Assembly (NCBI RefSeq): GCF_034044715.1
Contig: NZ_JAXCLW010000005.1
Coordinates: forward strand, 62,001 to 126,000
From: Dongia_B soli
GTDB taxonomy: Bacteria > Pseudomonadota > Alphaproteobacteria > Dongiales > Dongiaceae
Direction: 5' to 3'
Length of the DNA: 64,000 nucleotides
In this document: positions 16,814 through 24,448 of the stretch, in pieces
Layout: every line of letters begins with the position of its first letter
Numbering within the stretch: position 1 is the stretch's first letter
Translations under genes and position numbers: made by a program
Notes under the pieces: model-generated
The model's input: the letters and a program-made list of their open reading frames with translations, nothing else
The model's database searches: none
Told to the model about the DNA's origin: nothing

Positions 16814-17473
16814 TCAGCTCGGCATGAAAATTGATCTGATAATGTCGCGATATATCAGGATCTGCTGCGGTAGGATGGAACCATCTTGCAAGGCGCGGCC
16901 CAGTACCAAGCCGCCTTCAACCAAAGTTACCGCCATATCGGCCAGTTTATCGGTATCGATCTCGTCGCGGGGCGGATACTTGTCGGCGATATCCTGAAAA
17001 TACTGGCGAAACCGATCGCGCCAGGCCTGCATGCCGGCGGCATTCAAATCGCGGATGTCGCGGCTGGAAAGCTGGTCCTGATAGCAGAAAGACGCCGCCA
17101 GGCAGCCGGGATGCGCTACCGGCAGGCTCGCCATCATTTCCGCGAATAGTTTCAGGCCGACGAGAAAACCGTGCAGCGGATCGTCATGCAATTCCCTGGC
17201 GCGGCGAAAGAGGTCGTCGAGTATCTCCTTGTCCTGCCGGATGTAGCGCTCGATGAGCGCCTTGGCGAGATCGTTCTTATCCTTGAAATGATAGAAGAAG
17301 CCGCTCTTGGTGATGCCGGCCGCGGCGATGATTTCATCGATCGAGGTTGCGGCGAAACCCTTGGCCAGGACCGCTGCCTCCGCATGCGTCAGGATGCGCT
17401 CGCGGGCGCTACCGCGTCTACTGGCCGCAAGGGGAACCGGCGCGGCGACAGAGATAGGATCCGATCGTGCCAT
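16814..17473 (-). CDS. TetR/AcrR-family transcriptional regulator
   Basis: A TetR-type repressor of about 219 residues. The N-terminal helix-turn-helix reads ILTHAEAAVLAKGFAATSID followed by EIIAAAGITKSGFFYHFKDK, and a ligand-binding C-terminal domain follows. The start at 17473 (MARSDPIS) is chosen because the frame upstream to 17569 is not regulator-like, although a clear ribosome site is missing and ATG 17542 or 17569 cannot be excluded. It is divergent from the homocysteine methyltransferase-like gene, which may be its target. Confidence 0.8.
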   Translation of the reverse strand: MARSDPISVAAPVPLAASRRGSARERILTHAEAAVLAKGFAATSIDEIIAAAGITKSGFFYHFKDKNDLAKALIERYIRQDKEILDDLFRRARELHDDPLHGFLVGLKLFAEMMASLPVAHPGCLAASFCYQDQLSSRDIRDLNAAGMQAWRDRFRQYFQDIADKYPPRDEIDTDKLADMAVTLVEGGLVLGRALQDGSILPQQILIYRDIIRSIFMPS

Positions 17474-17693
17474 GCACAACTGTACCACAGGTGCAGCCAG
17501 GCGACGGAGGAAAGCGACAGCTTGCTGGCAGTCAACCTTCATGCATCCCGCTAATGTGCTGTCCGTCACATAGAATTTTCAAAATCGTCAAACCGGACCA
17601 TTGATTGGCTAGTCGCGGCGCTCTGACTGCATCATGTTTCATTTGTGGGGACGTGATGCATTAGCATCTTCATTTGGGAATGGAATCCACGAG

Positions 17694-18656
17694 ATGAGCC
17701 TGTATCGTAATCGACTACCGCAATTGGCCGACAATGTGTTCCTGACCGATGGTGGTTGCGAGACCACCTATATTTTTCACGAAGGTAAGGAGCTACCGTA
17801 TTTCGCCCTTTTCGATCTGCTGAAGAGCGAGGAGGGGCGGGCATGGCTGCAGAGCTATTATGCGCGCTATATGGCGATCGCCAAAAGCAATGGGACCGGC
17901 TTCATTCTGGAAAGCCCGACCTGGCGCGCCAATCCCGATTGGGCGGCGAAACTTGGCTATAGTCAGGCCGCGTTGGATGCGGCTAACGCGCAGGCGATCG
18001 ATGTGATGCGTACCTTGCGCGATCATGCGATGGCAAAAGATGGCGGAAAAGCGCAGCCCATCGTCATCAGCGGCTGTCTCGGCCCACGCGGTGACGGATA
18101 TGACCCGGGCCAGATCATGACGGCAACCGAAGCCGAAGAGTATCATAGTGCACAGATACGGGTCTTCGCCGCCTCGCAAGCGGATATGGTATCCGCCATG
18201 ACCATGACCAATGCCGAGGAGGCAATCGGCATCGCCCGCGCCGCGGCCTCTGCCGGCATTCCCTCGGCGATATCCTTCACCCTGGAAACCGACGGCAAAC
18301 TGCCGACCGGCCAGAGCCTGCGCGATGCCATCGAGACGGTGGATGACGAGACCGACGGCAGCCCAGCCTATTTCTGCATCAATTGCGCCCATCCCACGCA
18401 TTTCACGACCATGCTGGCCAATGACGGCGATTGGCTGCTGCGGCTGCGCGGCATCCGCGCCAATGCGTCCAAGCGTAGCCATGCCGAATTGGATGAAGCA
18501 ACCGATCTCGATGACGGCGATCCGGTTCAGTTGGGCCGCGAATATCTGGCGATCCGCCGGCACGCACCCTGGATCAACGTGCTGGGCGGCTGCTGCGGCA
18601 CCGATCATCGCCATGTTGAACAGATCGGCCATTGCTGCGCGTCGGCTGCAGGATAG
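17694..18656 (+). CDS. Homocysteine S-methyltransferase family protein
   Basis: A 320-residue protein of the zinc-dependent homocysteine S-methyltransferase family, related to MmuM. It begins with FLTDGGCETTYIFHEGKELP, and zinc-binding cysteines are in YFCINCAHPTHF and LGGCCGTDHRH. It probably moves a methyl group from S-methylmethionine or a similar donor to homocysteine or another thiol. The start MSLYRNRLPQ is preferred over the 20-residue longer frame at 17634. It is divergent from a TetR regulator and stands just before the duplicated Rap1a-like modules. Confidence 0.85.
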   Translation: MSLYRNRLPQLADNVFLTDGGCETTYIFHEGKELPYFALFDLLKSEEGRAWLQSYYARYMAIAKSNGTGFILESPTWRANPDWAAKLGYSQAALDAANAQAIDVMRTLRDHAMAKDGGKAQPIVISGCLGPRGDGYDPGQIMTATEAEEYHSAQIRVFAASQADMVSAMTMTNAEEAIGIARAAASAGIPSAISFTLETDGKLPTGQSLRDAIETVDDETDGSPAYFCINCAHPTHFTTMLANDGDWLLRLRGIRANASKRSHAELDEATDLDDGDPVQLGREYLAIRRHAPWINVLGGCCGTDHRHVEQIGHCCASAAG

Positions 18657-18807
18657 AAGGACCGCCCTGTTAAGCAAGCTTAGGTCTCAGGGCCGCCCAT
18701 CTGGATCTCCGGATGGGTGGTTTCTTGTGCGAAAAACTCGTGTATCATTCACGCCAGTTCCCAGACAGATCATCGAGCTTGAAGACGCAACGTGGTGGAG
18801 GCGCGAG

Positions 18808-19203
18808 ATGGCCTATCGTCAGGTGTCGATTGCGGTGACCGCGTTCTTGCTGATGGCGGCTGCGCCGGTCGGAAAGATCGCCCAAGCGGCGACAGCAGAG
18901 CAGTTCCAGGTGCGCACGACGGCGGATTACGTCGCCGTCTGCACCACATCGCCGAATGACGATACCTACCAAGCGGCGATCGCTTTCTGTCATGGCTTCG
19001 CCGTGGGTGCCTATCAATATTATGCCGCTGTGGCCGAGGTATCGTCGCAAGACCGCTATGTCTGTTTGCCCGATCCGCCGCCGTCGAGAGTGACGGCGCT
19101 GACGGAATTCGTCACCTGGGTCAAAGGCAATCCGCAATATATGCAGGATAGGCCGGTCGATTCCATCTTCCACTTTTTGAAGACGCGTTATCCTTGCAGC
19201 TAG
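18808..19203 (+). CDS. Exported Rap1a/Tai-like protein, paralogue 1
   Basis: A 131-residue protein with a signal peptide (to about residue 28, IAQAA) and four cysteines in the mature part: one in VAVCTTSPND, one in AIAFCHGFAVGAYQYYAA, one in YVCLPDPP and one at the C-terminus. The AxxFCxGFxxGAYQYY helix is typical of the Rap1a/Tai superfamily, whose founders are periplasmic immunity proteins against type VI secretion effectors. No effector or secretion gene is visible, so an immunity role is only possible. GGAGG lies before ATG 18808. It pairs with the downstream lipoprotein, and the pair is repeated at 19924. Confidence 0.75.
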   Translation: MAYRQVSIAVTAFLLMAAAPVGKIAQAATAEQFQVRTTADYVAVCTTSPNDDTYQAAIAFCHGFAVGAYQYYAAVAEVSSQDRYVCLPDPPPSRVTALTEFVTWVKGNPQYMQDRPVDSIFHFLKTRYPCS

Positions 19204-19260
19204 TGATGCCGGTCAATGCTTCTAGTCAATGCGCCGCTGTCGTTATTGAGGGAGAGGGAT

Positions 19261-19566
19261 ATGAGAAAGATGCAGTTGCGCACAGGCCGCGTCCAGGCGG
19301 GCGTCGCTACAATTCTCCTCTCCGCGTGCTTGACGGTGACGGGCTGCACCGGCATGAGCGATACGCAGCAGCGCACCGTGACCGGCGCGATGGGAGGTGC
19401 TGCCGGCGGTGCCTTGATCGGCGCTATCGCTGGCAATGCGGCACTGGGTGCTGCCATCGGTGCGGCGGCCGGCGGTGTCGGCGGCTTCGTCTGGGATCAG
19501 CATAAACAGAGCGAGGATGCCGCCTTTCAGCGCGGTGTGGCGGCCGGCGGGCAGACCACCGATTGA
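19261..19566 (+). CDS. Glycine-zipper lipoprotein, paralogue 1
   Basis: A 101-residue lipoprotein: signal peptide with lipobox ending TVTGC, then TGMSDTQQRTVTGAMGGAAG and a long glycine-zipper stretch that could insert in or line a membrane, closing with FVWDQHKQSEDAAFQRG. It belongs to the YMGG-like/osmotic lipoprotein group, probably in the outer membrane or periplasmic face. GGGAGAGGG is placed before ATG 19261. It lies 57 bp after the Rap1a-like gene and is presumably co-transcribed with it. Confidence 0.8.
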   Translation: MRKMQLRTGRVQAGVATILLSACLTVTGCTGMSDTQQRTVTGAMGGAAGGALIGAIAGNAALGAAIGAAAGGVGGFVWDQHKQSEDAAFQRGVAAGGQTTD

Positions 19567-19674
19567 GGACTGGAACGCGTCCCGGGCCTTGCGCACGGAG
19601 CTTTGTTGCCCTCGCCATGGAACGATGTGACAGTTTCCGACTTTCGGGAAGGTATTGTTCGTTGAGAAGGCCTC

Positions 19675-19800
19675 ACGTCGGTTCCGTCAAAGTCGCCCGT
19701 CTCCGAGAAGCTAAAGTTCGCCTCGCTCGGGGGGGCCGGGAGGGAAGCTTGGCGCGTGATGTGCCGACCGAAATAACCTTTCCGCAGGAGCTGCTGCTCC
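19675..19800 (+). pseudogene. Fossil N-terminus of the AI-2E-type transporter gene
   Basis: The sequence after the first lipoprotein is homologous to the first 60 codons of the transporter gene at 20807. ACG stands where the ATG should be, followed by SVPSKSP, and after frame changes DVPTEITFPQELLLQ matches TPATITFPEDFRLIVQ of the intact gene. It then breaks off at the junction with the second copy. It proves that the duplicated unit once included the start of the transporter gene. Confidence 0.7.
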
Positions 19801-19923
19801 AACCGCCACGGCCCATCCGGATTTTCGGATCGGCCGTTTCTCGCGCGAAAAAGTAGTGTATCATCCACGCCAGTTACCAGATCGATCAGCAAGCTTGAAC
19901 ACGCAACCGAGTGGAGGCGCGAG

Positions 19924-20322
19924 ATGGCTTATCCCCGAGTAGCGGTGGCGGTGATCGCGTTCTTGCTGGTGGCGGCTGTGCCGGCCGGGTACAGTGCCGA
20001 GGCAGCGACTGCGGATCAGTTCGAGGTGCGGACAACCGCTGATTATGTCGCCCTCTGCACCACACCGCCGGAGGATGACACTTATCAGGCGGCGACGGCC
20101 TTTTGCTATGGCTTTGCGGTGGGCGCCTATCAATATTATGCCGCCCTGGCGGAGCAATCGGCGAGCTATCGCTACGTCTGCCTGCCGACGCCGCCTCCGA
20201 CCCGCAGCAGCGCGCTCACCGACTTTGTCGCCTGGCTCAAAACCCATCAGCAATACTTGCCGGAGAAGCCGGTCGATACCATATTTCGTTATTTACAGGC
20301 ACGCTATCCCTGCGGCCAGTGA
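19924..20322 (+). CDS. Exported Rap1a/Tai-like protein, paralogue 2
   Basis: A 132-residue paralogue of the protein at 18808, about 70 percent alike by eye. The signal peptide, the four cysteines (VALCTTPPED, ATAFCYGFAVGAYQYYAA, YVCLPTPP, and the end RYPCGQ) and the promoter region are conserved, while the surface between cysteine 2 and 3 varies (LAEQSASYR versus VAEVSSQDR). GGAGG lies at the same distance before the start. Conservation of both copies argues that each is functional. Confidence 0.75.
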   Translation: MAYPRVAVAVIAFLLVAAVPAGYSAEAATADQFEVRTTADYVALCTTPPEDDTYQAATAFCYGFAVGAYQYYAALAEQSASYRYVCLPTPPPTRSSALTDFVAWLKTHQQYLPEKPVDTIFRYLQARYPCGQ

Positions 20323-20345
20323 CGGCTGCATGTATGGAGGTGACC

Positions 20346-20657
20346 ATGAGACGGATGCATATACCGACCGGCTCTCCGCGGTCTCTTTTATCTGCCTCCC
20401 TGTTGTCCGCAACACTGCTCGTCAGCGGCTGCACCGGCATGAGCGATACGCAGCAGCGCACCTTGACCGGCGCGGCTGGCGGTGCGGCGGGCGGTGCAGC
20501 GATCGGCGCCATTGCCGGCAATGCCGGCCTGGGCGCGGCGCTCGGCGGTGTGGCCGGCGCTGCCGGCGGCTATATCTGGGACCAGCACAAGAAGAGCGAG
20601 AACTCTGCCTATCAACGGGGCGTCGCCGCCGGCCAGAAGCAGCAAACGACGAATTGA
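20346..20657 (+). CDS. Glycine-zipper lipoprotein, paralogue 2
   Basis: A 103-residue paralogue of the lipoprotein at 19261. The lipobox is LLVSGC, followed by TGMSDTQQRTLTGAAGGAAG, a glycine zipper and YIWDQHKKSENSAYQRG. GGAGG precedes ATG 20346, which lies only 23 bp after the upstream Rap1a-like gene, closer than in copy one. It probably forms one transcription unit with that gene and perhaps with the AI-2E-type transporter 150 bp further on. Confidence 0.8.
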   Translation: MRRMHIPTGSPRSLLSASLLSATLLVSGCTGMSDTQQRTLTGAAGGAAGGAAIGAIAGNAGLGAALGGVAGAAGGYIWDQHKKSENSAYQRGVAAGQKQQTTN

Positions 20658-20806
20658 GGATTGATGACAGGTTGCCTCCGCGCCGGGGTGGCTGACGGCG
20701 CCCAATCCTGCGCGATCCTGCGCGCACGAAGCTTTGTTGTGACCGGAAGGGAACGATCAGACGATTTAGTGCTTTGGGGAGGCATACTGTTCGTTGAGAG
20801 GCCTTC

Positions 20807-22090
20807 ATGTCGGTTCCTTCTAAGTCGCCTGCCCCGGCAAAGCCGGCCTCCTCCCCAAAGTCCGTTTCGCCCCGCCGCAACAGCCCTGGCAATGGTGAAG
20901 AGGGAACGTCAGCCGGGGGGGCATCGGCTGCGGACACTCCCGCCACGATAACTTTCCCGGAGGATTTCCGCCTCATCGTCCAGCTTGGCCTGCTCATTCT
21001 GGCATTGCTGGCGGCCATGTATGTGGCAGCGGAAGTAATCCTGCCCATCGTGCTGGCCTTCGTGCTGAAGCTGCTGCTGCAACCCGCAATGCGCGGCTTC
21101 GAGCGCCTGCATGTGCCGCGCCCGCTCGCCGCCTTGCTGGTGCTGTCGGTTTTCTTCGGCGCGATCCTAGGCGTGGGGACGGCCTTATCCACCCCTGGCG
21201 CCGCTTGGCTGGAGCATTTGCCGCAAGCGGTGTCGAAGCTGGAAGAACGGTTGAGTTACCTGCGGGAGCCGCTCGGCGCGATGCGCAATTTCCTGCGCCG
21301 TGCTGAAGAGCTAACGCAGGTAGGCCCGGCCGACCCCTCGCCGGTCGTCTCGCCATCCCTCGCCGGGTCTTCGGAAAATCTCAGCGTCGGTGCCGCCGCT
21401 GTGCCACCGCCCGCACCGCCGGCTCCGGCACCCTCTGCCATGTCATCCGAAAGCGGCGCCTTGTTGCATCAGATCTTCATGGGCACCTGGAGCTTCGCCG
21501 CCGGCTTTGCCACCACGATCCTGATGCTGTTCTTTCTGCTGATTTCCGGCGATACCTTCCTGCGCCGACTGGTGGAAATCCTGCCGAGTTTCAGCAACAA
21601 GCGGCAGGTCGTGGATATCTCTCAGCAGATCGAGCGCGATATCTCGATTTATCTGATGACAATCACCATCATGAACGCGTTGGTGGGCACGGCGACTGGG
21701 CTGATGATGTGGACCTTCGGCACCGGCGATCCGATCCTCTGGGGCGCCGTTGCCTTCCTGTTGAATTACATTCCGGTCATCGGGCCGCTCTTCGGCGTCG
21801 GCCTCTTCCTTCTGGTCGGGCTGCTCGGCATCAACACGGTGTGGCAAGCGATCCTGCCGGCCGCCTGCTATCTGATGATTCACCTGATCGAAGGCCAGAT
21901 CGTGACGCCGCTGATCCTGGCCCGGCGCTTCACGTTGAACCCTGTCCTGGTCATCATGACGCTGGTCTTCTGGTTCTGGATGTGGGGCGTGGTCGGCGCC
22001 GTGTTGTCGATCCCGATGCTGGCCATCGCCAAAATCATCTGCGACCGCATCCGGCCGCTTGCCGCTTTAGGGCACTTCCTTTCCGGATGA
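20807..22090 (+). CDS. AI-2E-family transporter (PerM/YdiK type)
   Basis: A 427-residue inner-membrane protein of the AI-2E transporter family (PF01594). A disordered, serine- and proline-rich N-terminus of about 50 residues precedes seven or eight membrane segments. Signatures are PIVLAFVLKLLLQPAMRGFE, the long periplasmic or cytosolic insert with proline and alanine (about residues 170-215), and LLNYIPVIGPLFGVGLFLL with HLIEGQIVTPLILARRFTLN. Few members export autoinducer-2; others act as sodium/proton antiporters or have unknown substrates. It follows the Rap1a-like/lipoprotein pair and its start is part of the duplication. Confidence 0.88.
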   Translation: MSVPSKSPAPAKPASSPKSVSPRRNSPGNGEEGTSAGGASAADTPATITFPEDFRLIVQLGLLILALLAAMYVAAEVILPIVLAFVLKLLLQPAMRGFERLHVPRPLAALLVLSVFFGAILGVGTALSTPGAAWLEHLPQAVSKLEERLSYLREPLGAMRNFLRRAEELTQVGPADPSPVVSPSLAGSSENLSVGAAAVPPPAPPAPAPSAMSSESGALLHQIFMGTWSFAAGFATTILMLFFLLISGDTFLRRLVEILPSFSNKRQVVDISQQIERDISIYLMTITIMNALVGTATGLMMWTFGTGDPILWGAVAFLLNYIPVIGPLFGVGLFLLVGLLGINTVWQAILPAACYLMIHLIEGQIVTPLILARRFTLNPVLVIMTLVFWFWMWGVVGAVLSIPMLAIAKIICDRIRPLAALGHFLSG

Positions 22091-22096
22091 AAGGAC

Positions 22097-23137
22097 CTAT
22101 TGCGCTGCCGATAGGCCGCGCGGTGGGCGGCGATGTTCGAGCCCGGCGAATTCAACGAATTTCGTCGTCGATTGCCAGAGATAATCGCCATAGAGGAAGG
22201 GCGTGAAGGCTTGCATGTCCGCTAAGGGCAGGGGGCTGATCACCGCATCGACGCGCGGCTCGTAGAAGAAGGGAATGGAATATCGTTCCTGGCCCCAGCC
22301 GATCACGCGATGTTCCGTCGCCTTGATGCGGCCGCCGGTCCAGCGTTCCAGCAGCTTGCCGAAATTGACCACCAGGCTGTTATCCGTGGGCGGCACATCG
22401 ATCCACCCACCGTCGCGGTGGCGCGCCTGCAGGCCTTCGACGCCGTCCTGTGCCAGCAGGGTGACAAAGCCGGAATCGACATGCGGCGTGCCGAGGAAAT
22501 ATCCGGTGCGGCCATCATGCGTGACGGTCAGGCGGTCACGCTGCAAATTGCCATAGGATGCGTCGCTACGTACAGGATAGCGGATCAGCCGGAAGGTCGA
22601 GATGCCGCCTTTGAAAGCCGCATCGAAAATCCCGTCGTCGAGGCCGAGGCCGCGGGCAATGGCGCGCATCAACACGCCGCCGACCTGTTCCATGCCGCGA
22701 TAATAAGCGCCGGCATCGGCACGCCAGCCCGGCAGATCGCTTTCCGGCGGCAAGGGTGTCGCTTCGCGCAAGGGATCGGTATTGTCGATGACGGCATCGC
22801 CATAGGCGACATCCGGACCCATATCGATGCCTTCCTTATATGTCTCGAAGCCGTTCTGCAGCGGAAACCAGCCGCGATAGATATTCTGGTTCTCGGGCCG
22901 GAATTTCTGTCGCAATAACGGGCGGCGCTGCTGCTCCGTCAAAGCGAAGGCGCGTTTCAGCTTCTGCAACTGCGCCGGAGCGATGGGGATATGCGCCGCC
23001 AGGCCGGTGACCAGCATGAAGCCGCTCTCCGAAGCCGCAGCGGCGATGGCACGGTCGGCGGCCTCCCGCGCCAGCGATGCGGCCGGATCGAAGAGGGCGG
23101 CGATATCGATACTGGGTATCATCATCGGACGGGTCAT
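22097..23137 (-). CDS. 2OG-Fe(II) oxygenase, isopenicillin-N-synthase-like
   Basis: A 346-residue non-haem iron dioxygenase. An N-terminal DIOX_N-like part (SGFMLVTGLAAHIPIAPAQL) precedes the double-stranded beta-helix core, with the iron ligands His and Asp in LGTPHVDSGFVTLLAQDG, the distal histidine in IKATEHRVIGWG and the 2-oxoglutarate arginine in ERYSIPFFYEP. The substrate may be a small molecule such as a hormone-like acid or pyrimidine; it cannot be named. It is convergent with the AI-2E-type gene, six bases apart, and no pathway partner lies nearby. Start at 23137; 23125 is possible. Confidence 0.88.
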   Translation of the reverse strand: MTRPMMIPSIDIAALFDPAASLAREAADRAIAAAASESGFMLVTGLAAHIPIAPAQLQKLKRAFALTEQQRRPLLRQKFRPENQNIYRGWFPLQNGFETYKEGIDMGPDVAYGDAVIDNTDPLREATPLPPESDLPGWRADAGAYYRGMEQVGGVLMRAIARGLGLDDGIFDAAFKGGISTFRLIRYPVRSDASYGNLQRDRLTVTHDGRTGYFLGTPHVDSGFVTLLAQDGVEGLQARHRDGGWIDVPPTDNSLVVNFGKLLERWTGGRIKATEHRVIGWGQERYSIPFFYEPRVDAVISPLPLADMQAFTPFLYGDYLWQSTTKFVEFAGLEHRRPPRGLSAAQ

Positions 23138-23367
23138 CGGAGCGGCTCATGCGAGGGGATCGGTGCGCCGAGCTTAAGACGCCTGATCTCCACTGCAAAT
23201 GGCAATAAACTCATCGCCGGTTCACATAATTCGATAGCTGGTGCTCCATACCTGCCAGATAGCTCCGCAACGACATAAATTTTGATCAATTCCGTCGCGG
23301 TCAGCCATCGCAAGGGGGATGGGGATGACGAAACCTGGTGTAACCGGCAACAGTCATCAGCCGCCGC

Positions 23368-23402
23368 CATGGAACCCTCGGGTCAAGCCCCTGGGGTGAC
23401 AA
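23368..23402. repeat. Dispersed intergenic palindrome, copy 3
   Basis: Copy in the inverse orientation (ATGGAACCCTCGGGTCAAGC). It forms an inverted pair with the copy at 23482. Confidence 0.65.
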
Positions 23403-23481
23403 CCGCGTTGCGGATTGCTTTTGTGCGAATCTCTCGAAAGCGGCGGTCGCAGCCATCGCAGCGCGTCCAGGAAAAACAAGG

Positions 23482-23513
23482 TTGTCACCCGCAGACTTGA
23501 TCCGAGTGTCCAT
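23482..23513. repeat. Dispersed intergenic palindrome, copy 4
   Basis: Second member of the inverted pair in the 23138-23547 gap, which contains no supported gene. Confidence 0.65.
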
Positions 23514-23547
23514 GGTCGAGGCCGGAGACGATGTCGGAGCACATGCT

Positions 23548-24126
23548 TTACGGCATGCTTTGCGGCGCACTTTGCAAACGAACGGAGCTGGCCTGGGGAC
23601 CCATCGGGCCTTCGGTGGTGGCGCGGGTCACATGCACCATCATGCCGGGCTTGATATCGTCGAAGCGGCCGTCAATAACGGCGTTGCGGGTAAAGTAGAG
23701 GCTATCGCCTTCGCGGATTTCGATGAAGCCGTAATCCTCCAACGGCATGATCTCGCGGATGCAGCCGGTTTCGCCCGCACCCTCATGCTGCTTCACGTCG
23801 CGGGCAATGACGCGAGAGACATCCTCAAGCTGTCGCTGTGCCGCATCGAAGGCCTGGTTGACGACAGCAAGGGAATCGCCCTTGGCATCACGCCGTTCAT
23901 CGGATTTCTTGGCGACGATGGTCGGGCGCCCCGGTACGTCCAGTTCGATGGAAATACCCAATGGCGATTTGGCATTCGAACTCTTGTTCCTTAATTCAAC
24001 CACAACCCGGCAGCCGATCAAACGTGGAAAGAAGCGCTCCAAGCGATCCACGCGGTCGCGGATGAGCGTTTCCAGATGCGGCGAATTGTCGAGGTTTTTA
24101 AAAGCGATCTGCAGGGGTTTTTCCAT
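23548..24126 (-). CDS. Ribosome hibernation factor (HPF/RaiA) fused to a cold-shock domain
   Basis: A 192-residue two-domain protein. Residues 1-110 form the HPF/RaiA ribosome-binding fold (IAFKNLDNSPHLETLIRDRV, then KSPLGISIELDVPGRPTI), and about 118-182 form a cold-shock-like nucleic-acid-binding domain (CIREIMPLEDYGFIEIREGD with LYFTRNAVIDGRF). It probably binds and silences ribosomes during stress. ATG 24126 is taken because GAGGA is six bases upstream; ATG 24132 touches the ribosome site. A candidate EcfG promoter lies about 110 bp upstream. This fusion occurs in many alphaproteobacteria. Confidence 0.85.
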   Translation of the reverse strand: MEKPLQIAFKNLDNSPHLETLIRDRVDRLERFFPRLIGCRVVVELRNKSSNAKSPLGISIELDVPGRPTIVAKKSDERRDAKGDSLAVVNQAFDAAQRQLEDVSRVIARDVKQHEGAGETGCIREIMPLEDYGFIEIREGDSLYFTRNAVIDGRFDDIKPGMMVHVTRATTEGPMGPQASSVRLQSAPQSMP

Positions 24127-24233
24127 CGGCATTCCTCACACGCAGGTCAAAAATCGGCGCGTCCCCGCTTGCCGCATCCCTCTTCCATTGCGCGGCCAGA
24201 CAGGCGCGTCAGGCACAAGCCTATCTTCTCTCG

Positions 24234-24259
24234 AACAGGATGACCAGCGTGGAAGTTCC
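24234..24259 (-). promoter_or_regulatory. Candidate sigma-EcfG promoter of the HPF-cold-shock gene
   Basis: GGAAC, 17 bases, TGTT on the minus strand, about 110 bp before the start codon. Confidence 0.45.
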
Positions 24260-24314
24260 ACCAAAGGACGACAACAGAGGCTGAGGCGCAACACTGTCGC
24301 GTGTCGGTTGTTCA

Positions 24315-24348
24315 GTATCGCGAGCCGGCGAGAACCGGCCCGCGATAC
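24315..24348 (-). terminator. Stem-loop downstream of groEL
   Basis: GTATCGCG pairs with CGCGATAC, with an inner GCCGG/CCGGC stem. It lies 100 bp beyond the groEL stop. There is no clear T run, so it may be an attenuator or RNA-stabilising hairpin. Nothing else is seen in the rest of the 24127-24448 gap except the EcfG-like site. Confidence 0.5.
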
Positions 24349-24448
24349 CGCTTGCCCTGCATATGACGGTAGAGGGATATCACAATTGTGATGACAATCG
24401 GACCTTTGCTGCGGGTAAGTCTCCCTTCAGGCAAAATCCCATACTGCC

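Larger units (their letters stand above)
18685..19802 (+). repeat. Tandem duplication, first copy (decayed at its 3' end)
   Basis: This segment and the next (19803 to about 20955) are homologous along their length with a period of about 1.1 kb. Shared parts are a hairpin before the first gene, a promoter region with GTGTATCAT and CACGCCAGTT, an exported four-cysteine protein, a glycine-zipper lipoprotein, GAAGCTTTGTTG-like spacer, and the beginning of the AI-2E-type transporter gene. The junction at about 19800 fuses the broken transporter start to the hairpin of copy two. Confidence 0.75.
19803..20955 (+). repeat. Tandem duplication, second copy (intact)
   Basis: Second unit of the duplication described at 18685. 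The copy is complete and runs into the intact transporter gene, so it probably keeps the original order of genes. Confidence 0.75.

Noticed and set aside
17554..17571. ATGTG-N8-CACAT as operator of the TetR gene
   Set aside because: The arms are only five bases long and the true start of the regulator is uncertain, so support is too weak.
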